Assembly (NCBI GenBank): GCA_029233925.1
Contig: JARGOX010000017.1
Span: 1-64,000 of the forward strand
Direction of reading: 5' to 3'
Origin: Rhizobiaceae bacterium
Lineage (GTDB): Bacteria > Pseudomonadota > Alphaproteobacteria > Rhizobiales > Rhizobiaceae
Length of the DNA: 64,000 bases
Positions 60,469 to 64,000 of this stretch are shown here, piece after piece (positions within the stretch are counted from its first letter, which is position 1; each line of letters starts with the position of its first letter). The notes beneath the pieces were generated by a model. The model did not search any database. It was not told the origin of the DNA and worked only from the letters and a program-made list of their open reading frames with translations. A program made the translations under genes and the position numbers.

Positions 60469-61449
60469 ATGTCCATCTGTGCTCTGGGCTACCTCGGCGT
60501 ACGCTCTGACAAGCTCGAAGACTGGGGCGATTTTGCCGGCAAGTTGCTCGGCATGCAGAAAATCGATCGCGGTGCAAAGGCGCTGGCCTTCCGCATGGAT
60601 AACCGGATGCAGCGGCTTCTGGTCTCCGATGAGCCTGGCGATACGCTGGCTTTCATGGGCTGGGAGGTCGAACACCGGGACGATCTGCAGGATTACGCGA
60701 TGCGGCTCGACAAGGCCGGGGTGCGGGTTCACGCGGGTACTAAAGCGCTCTGCGACCGGCGATTTGTCGAGGACCTGATCTGGCTGGAGGATCCGATGGG
60801 CAACCGGGTGGAACTGTTCCACAATCCGATGATCACATCCGATCCCTTTGTTCCGGGTCGTCCGATAGACGGGTTCATGACCGGACCTTTGGGGATGGGC
60901 CACGCCGTGCTGCATGTGCGCGATATCGAGGCCATGCTGCCCTTCTACCGCGACCTTCTGGATTTCCGTGTCTCGGATTACGGCCTCAAACCCTACGGGC
61001 TTTACTTTTTTCACGTCAATGGACGCCACCATTCCTTTGCCATGGTGGGTTCGGGCAAATCGGGATTTCATCATTTCATGGTCGAATTTCAAAATCTCGA
61101 CGATGTCGGCCAGGGGTTTGATCTGGCCCAGCAGGAAGAGGGCCGCGTGGCCTATACGCTGGGCCGGCACACCAATGATTACATGACGTCCTATTATGCC
61201 AACGCGCCGTCGGGCTTTTTCGTCGAGAGCGGCTGGGGCGGACGGTTCATCGATACGCAAACCTGGGAGCCGCATGAGACCGATGTCGGCCCGAGTTTCT
61301 GGGGGCACGAACGACTTTATCTAACCGAGGAAGGTGGGCGCAAACAATTGCGCGACATGCGCCTTGAGGCCGCTGTCAATGGTCGACGCGCCCCGCCCGT
61401 GGCGCAATGCCCCTGGCTTTATGGTGAACTTGCAAAGCAGGACGCATGA
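60469..61449 (+). CDS. Type I extradiol dioxygenase (BphC-like VOC)
   Basis: This 326-residue enzyme has two VOC units. The C-terminal unit carries the iron ligands H145 (GMGHAVLHV), H202 (FHHFMVE) and E253 (FFVESG), at nearly the positions of BphC. It cleaves a catechol next to the two hydroxyls. The ATG at 60469 is chosen because GGGAG lies 7 bp upstream; the ATG at 60463 is too close to it. The stop overlaps the hydroxylase start by 4 bp. A 2,3-dihydroxyphenyl acid made by that hydroxylase is the probable substrate. Confidence 0.88.
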   Translation: MSICALGYLGVRSDKLEDWGDFAGKLLGMQKIDRGAKALAFRMDNRMQRLLVSDEPGDTLAFMGWEVEHRDDLQDYAMRLDKAGVRVHAGTKALCDRRFVEDLIWLEDPMGNRVELFHNPMITSDPFVPGRPIDGFMTGPLGMGHAVLHVRDIEAMLPFYRDLLDFRVSDYGLKPYGLYFFHVNGRHHSFAMVGSGKSGFHHFMVEFQNLDDVGQGFDLAQQEEGRVAYTLGRHTNDYMTSYYANAPSGFFVESGWGGRFIDTQTWEPHETDVGPSFWGHERLYLTEEGGRKQLRDMRLEAAVNGRRAPPVAQCPWLYGELAKQDA

Positions 61450-62945
61450 CCATGCAGCACTATGACGTTGCCATTGTGGGCTATGGGCCTGCCGGCGCCA
61501 CGCTTGCCCATCTGTTGGGGCAAGGTGGCCTCAAGGTTGTGGTCCTGGAGCGCGAAAGCGCCGCCTATCATCTGCCGCGTGCGGTGCATTTTGATGCGGA
61601 GGTGATGCGGGTCTTCCAGTGGATTGGCATCGCCGAAGAGATGCAGGAGAAAACGCATATGCATCCCGGCATGCGCTTTGTTGATCCGCAACGCAGACTG
61701 CTGCTCGACTGGCCACGCCCGCAGGGCGAGGGACCGCAGGGCTGGCGTGCCAATTACCGTTTTCATCAGCCCGATCTCGAAGAACTTTTGCGTGAACACA
61801 TGCCCCGCCGCGAAGGAGTGACGATCCGCACCCGCTGTGATGTGTTCCTCGTCGAGGACAAGGGCGACAAAGTCGAACTGAGGTTCGAGGACATGTCCTG
61901 TGGAAGGGTCGAGCGGGTCAGTGCGCAATTCGTCGTAGGCTGCGATGGCGCGCGTTCACTGGTGCGCCGCTTTATCGAGAGCGGCATGGAGGATTACGGC
62001 TTCCACGAACGCTGGCTGGTGGTGGATGTGATCCTCAATCACGACAAGCCGGAGCTCGGCGATTACTCGATCCAGTATTGCCGCCCAGAACGCCCCGCGA
62101 CCTATGTGCGCGTGCCGGGCAGACGCCGCCGCTGGGAGATCACGGTCAAGCCTGAAGAGGATGCCAACGAGATCACCCGGCCTGAACGGGTCTGGGAACT
62201 GCTTTCTGACTGGATCAGCCCGGTGGAAGCCACGCTGGAGCGCACGGCGGTCTATGCCTTCCACTCGCTGGTGGCCGAGGATTGGCGCAAGGGGCGATTG
62301 CTGCTTGCCGGAGACGCCTGCCACCAGACACCACCCTTCATGGGTCAGGGCATGTGTGCGGGGATTCGCGACGTGGCGAACCTCTATTGGAAACTTGCCC
62401 TGATCTGCAAAGGCCAAGTGAGCGGTGAGGCTGCAGAGCAGCTCATTGACAGCTACGAGAGCGAGCGCAAACCCAATGCCCGGGAATATATCCGCACGGC
62501 GGTGCGCCTTGGCGGATTGATCAATACGGCCGGAACCAAAGAAGCCCTGCGTGCCGCGTTTCCAACCTCCGGCGGCTCGGCGCGGATGGAAAGTATCGCG
62601 CCGCCCTTGGGCGCCGGAATCGGCATGGGTGCAAAGGCCGGACGGCTTTTCGGTCAACCGCGTATGACGGATGGCACATTGATGGATGCGGTCTATCGCC
62701 ATCAATTTGTCGTCGTCGCCGAGGCTGGCCTGGCTGAGGGCCTGCAACTGCCCGAAGGTGTCGGGCTGGTCACGCCGGATAATTCCAACGCCGCTGAACA
62801 CCTCGTCCGCCTTGGCGCCCGCGCCACGGTTCTGCGTCCCGACCGCCATACACTCGGCAGCGCCGATACCCGCGAAGAACTCGAGGCGCTGCTGGCGCTC
62901 GTGCTGCCCAACCCAACTGAAACACAACAATCGGAAATGGTCTGA
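61446..62945 (+). CDS. FAD-dependent aromatic hydroxylase, MhpA-like
   Basis: This 499-residue flavoprotein monooxygenase has the dinucleotide motif VGYGPAGATLAHLLG (about 11-25), the DG motif VVGCDGARS (about 159-167) and the GD motif LLLAGDACHQTPPFMGQGMC (about 284-303). It fits the 3-(3-hydroxyphenyl)propionate hydroxylase group, which adds a second hydroxyl ortho to a phenol. It is translationally coupled to the dioxygenase gene, so the pair would hydroxylate and then open the ring. Confidence 0.9.
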   Translation: MTMQHYDVAIVGYGPAGATLAHLLGQGGLKVVVLERESAAYHLPRAVHFDAEVMRVFQWIGIAEEMQEKTHMHPGMRFVDPQRRLLLDWPRPQGEGPQGWRANYRFHQPDLEELLREHMPRREGVTIRTRCDVFLVEDKGDKVELRFEDMSCGRVERVSAQFVVGCDGARSLVRRFIESGMEDYGFHERWLVVDVILNHDKPELGDYSIQYCRPERPATYVRVPGRRRRWEITVKPEEDANEITRPERVWELLSDWISPVEATLERTAVYAFHSLVAEDWRKGRLLLAGDACHQTPPFMGQGMCAGIRDVANLYWKLALICKGQVSGEAAEQLIDSYESERKPNAREYIRTAVRLGGLINTAGTKEALRAAFPTSGGSARMESIAPPLGAGIGMGAKAGRLFGQPRMTDGTLMDAVYRHQFVVVAEAGLAEGLQLPEGVGLVTPDNSNAAEHLVRLGARATVLRPDRHTLGSADTREELEALLALVLPNPTETQQSEMV

Positions 62946-62948
62946 ACC

Positions 62949-63806
62949 ATGAAACTTTGCTCTTTTACAAAGGACGGCACGTCCTCCTACGGCCTCGTTG
63001 TTAATGCTGGCATCATTGATCTAGGCATAATCGATCTTGGCAGGCGCTTCGACGCGCCGACCCTGCGCGGTTTCCTTGCCTCTGATGATTTTGCCGCCGC
63101 CGCGAAATACAACTCTTCCGATGCCGATTATGCTTTTGATGATGTGAACCATGATCCGGTCATTCCGAATCCCGACAAGATCATCTGTGTGGGTCTCAAC
63201 TACCATGCCCACATCGCGGAAACGGGGCGCGAGGAAACGCCGAACCCGGTTTTGTTCGCCCGCTATGCCGGTTCCCAGATCGGCCACAATCAGCCATTGA
63301 TCAAGCCGCTGGAATCCGGCAAATTCGACTATGAAGGCGAGGTGGCGGTGATCATAGGCAAAGGCGGGCGGCGCATCCGCGAGCAGGAGGCGCTCGATCA
63401 TGTGGCAGGCTATGCCTGCTACAATGACGGCTCCGTGCGCGACTGGCAAAAGCACACGCACCAATTCCTGCCGGGCAAGACCTTTGCAGGTACGGGCGGC
63501 TTTGGACCCTGGATGGTGACGGCCGACGAGATTGAAGATCACACCAAAATGCGCCTGCAGACCCGCCTCAACGGACAGACCATGCAGGATACGACACTCG
63601 ACATGCTGGTCTGTTCCATCCCGCGTCTGATCGCCTATTGCTCGACAATTCTGCCGCTTGTGCCAGGAGACGTGATTGTCTCCGGCACGCCTGGCGGTGT
63701 CGGCGCACGCCGCAATCCGCCGCTGTTCATGAAAGACGGCGATGTCTGCGAGATTGAAGTGTCCGGTGTTGGGGTTCTGTCAAATCCTGTGGTGGCTGAA
63801 GTCTGA
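62949..63806 (+). CDS. FAH-family hydrolase (ring-fission product)
   Basis: This 285-residue FAH-fold enzyme has the core ICVGLNYHAHIAETGR, metal ligands in FDYEGEVAVIIGKGGRRI and the end motif SGTPGGVGARRNPP. It starts 3 bp after the hydroxylase stop. In an mhp-like route it would hydrate or cleave the ring-fission product. The usual alpha/beta hydrolase (MhpC) and aldolase (MhpE) are not seen in the window and may lie beyond its right end. Confidence 0.88.
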   Translation: MKLCSFTKDGTSSYGLVVNAGIIDLGIIDLGRRFDAPTLRGFLASDDFAAAAKYNSSDADYAFDDVNHDPVIPNPDKIICVGLNYHAHIAETGREETPNPVLFARYAGSQIGHNQPLIKPLESGKFDYEGEVAVIIGKGGRRIREQEALDHVAGYACYNDGSVRDWQKHTHQFLPGKTFAGTGGFGPWMVTADEIEDHTKMRLQTRLNGQTMQDTTLDMLVCSIPRLIAYCSTILPLVPGDVIVSGTPGGVGARRNPPLFMKDGDVCEIEVSGVGVLSNPVVAEV

Positions 63807-63842
63807 CTTTCGCTTGATGGCGCTGTGTGACACGATGGAACG

Positions 63843-64000
63843 ATGACATCCAGTTCCTTTCCATCGGGTAAATCTTCCGGCTCCGTGCGTTCCCTGTCGC
63901 GCGGGCTGGCGATCCTGAGTTTCGTCAACAAGATGGGCGAAACCCGCGCCGGCGCGATCGCCAAGGCACTCGATCTGCCTCGTCCGACCGTCTATCGGCT
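63843..64000 (+). CDS. IclR-family regulator, N-terminal part
   Basis: The gene runs off the window; 52 codons are visible. After a polar start the sequence SVRSLSRGLAILSFVNKMGE, then AGAIAKALDLPRPTVYR, is the IclR/MhpR winged-helix DNA-binding domain. The ATG at 63843 is 36 bp after the hydrolase stop. MhpR-type proteins activate phenylpropionate operons, so this one may control the operon that precedes it. Confidence 0.85.
   Translation, partial: MTSSSFPSGKSSGSVRSLSRGLAILSFVNKMGETRAGAIAKALDLPRPTVYR

Overview
The window looks like an alphaproteobacterial chromosome, most likely Hyphomicrobiales (a Rhizobiales-type marine or soil heterotroph). The grounds are the moderately high GC, four TRAP/TAXI uptake systems, PqiAABC, MhqO/pirin genes and the overall protein character; no rRNA or other marker gene is present to confirm it. 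Most of the sequence is a chain of self-contained catabolic islands, each with a transporter, enzymes and a local regulator. Between them lie envelope and two-component genes and some transferred DNA.

Layout. 1-2035: a short type II-C-like CRISPR array (five intact 36-bp repeats plus a truncated sixth, no cas genes in view), followed directly by an IS5-family transposase. 2056-19160: a large acid-catabolism locus. A leftward operon encodes a DctPQM TRAP transporter, a beta-hydroxyacid dehydrogenase, an NTF2-like protein, an SDR, an acyl-CoA dehydrogenase and an APH-type kinase. A second leftward operon encodes an acyl-CoA dehydrogenase, an OsmC-like protein and an AhpD-like protein. Rightward genes encode an acyl-CoA ligase, a double-length TetR regulator, an alpha/beta hydrolase, a 2-oxoacid dehydrogenase E1alpha/E1beta pair, a free-standing lipoyl domain and an enoyl-CoA hydratase. 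The kinase/dehydrogenase/SDR/ligase set recalls the levulinate (lva) and ACAD10/11 route for 4-hydroxy acids. Three promoters in this locus carry the same 19-bp, directionally placed operator-like sequence just upstream of a -35-like box.

19161-23260: a broken LacI gene, an orphan DUF3883-like protein and two glycosyltransferases, the first locally AT-rich; this looks like acquired DNA. 23348-33120: a phthalate locus with Rieske oxygenase, reductase, dihydrodiol dehydrogenase, 4,5-dihydroxyphthalate decarboxylase, a TAXI-type TRAP transporter, a class II aldolase-fold protein and a MarR regulator. TTAG-N4-CTAA operators occur at its promoters. 33217-36753: pqiAABC lipid-transport operon. 36975-43136: two two-component systems and two small exported proteins. 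43372-47472: a run of small secreted cysteine-rich proteins with no recognised family, two sharing a precisely spaced cysteine domain, plus an unrecognised cytosolic protein. 47526-51849: a quinone-stress cluster (two pirins, esterase, MhqO-like dioxygenase) divergent from a LysR gene around a perfect palindrome. 51883-57163: TRAP transporter, amidohydrolase, FAH-family hydrolase and GntR regulator, probably for a sugar acid or lactone. 57321-64000: an aromatic meta-cleavage operon beginning with a 28-codon leader ORF coupled to a TRAP transporter, then an extradiol dioxygenase, a flavin hydroxylase, an FAH-family hydrolase and the start of an IclR regulator.

The most novel-looking items are the tandem TetR with its directional operator set, the E1/lipoyl-domain operon lacking an acyltransferase, the secreted cysteine-rich family, and the coupled leader ORF.
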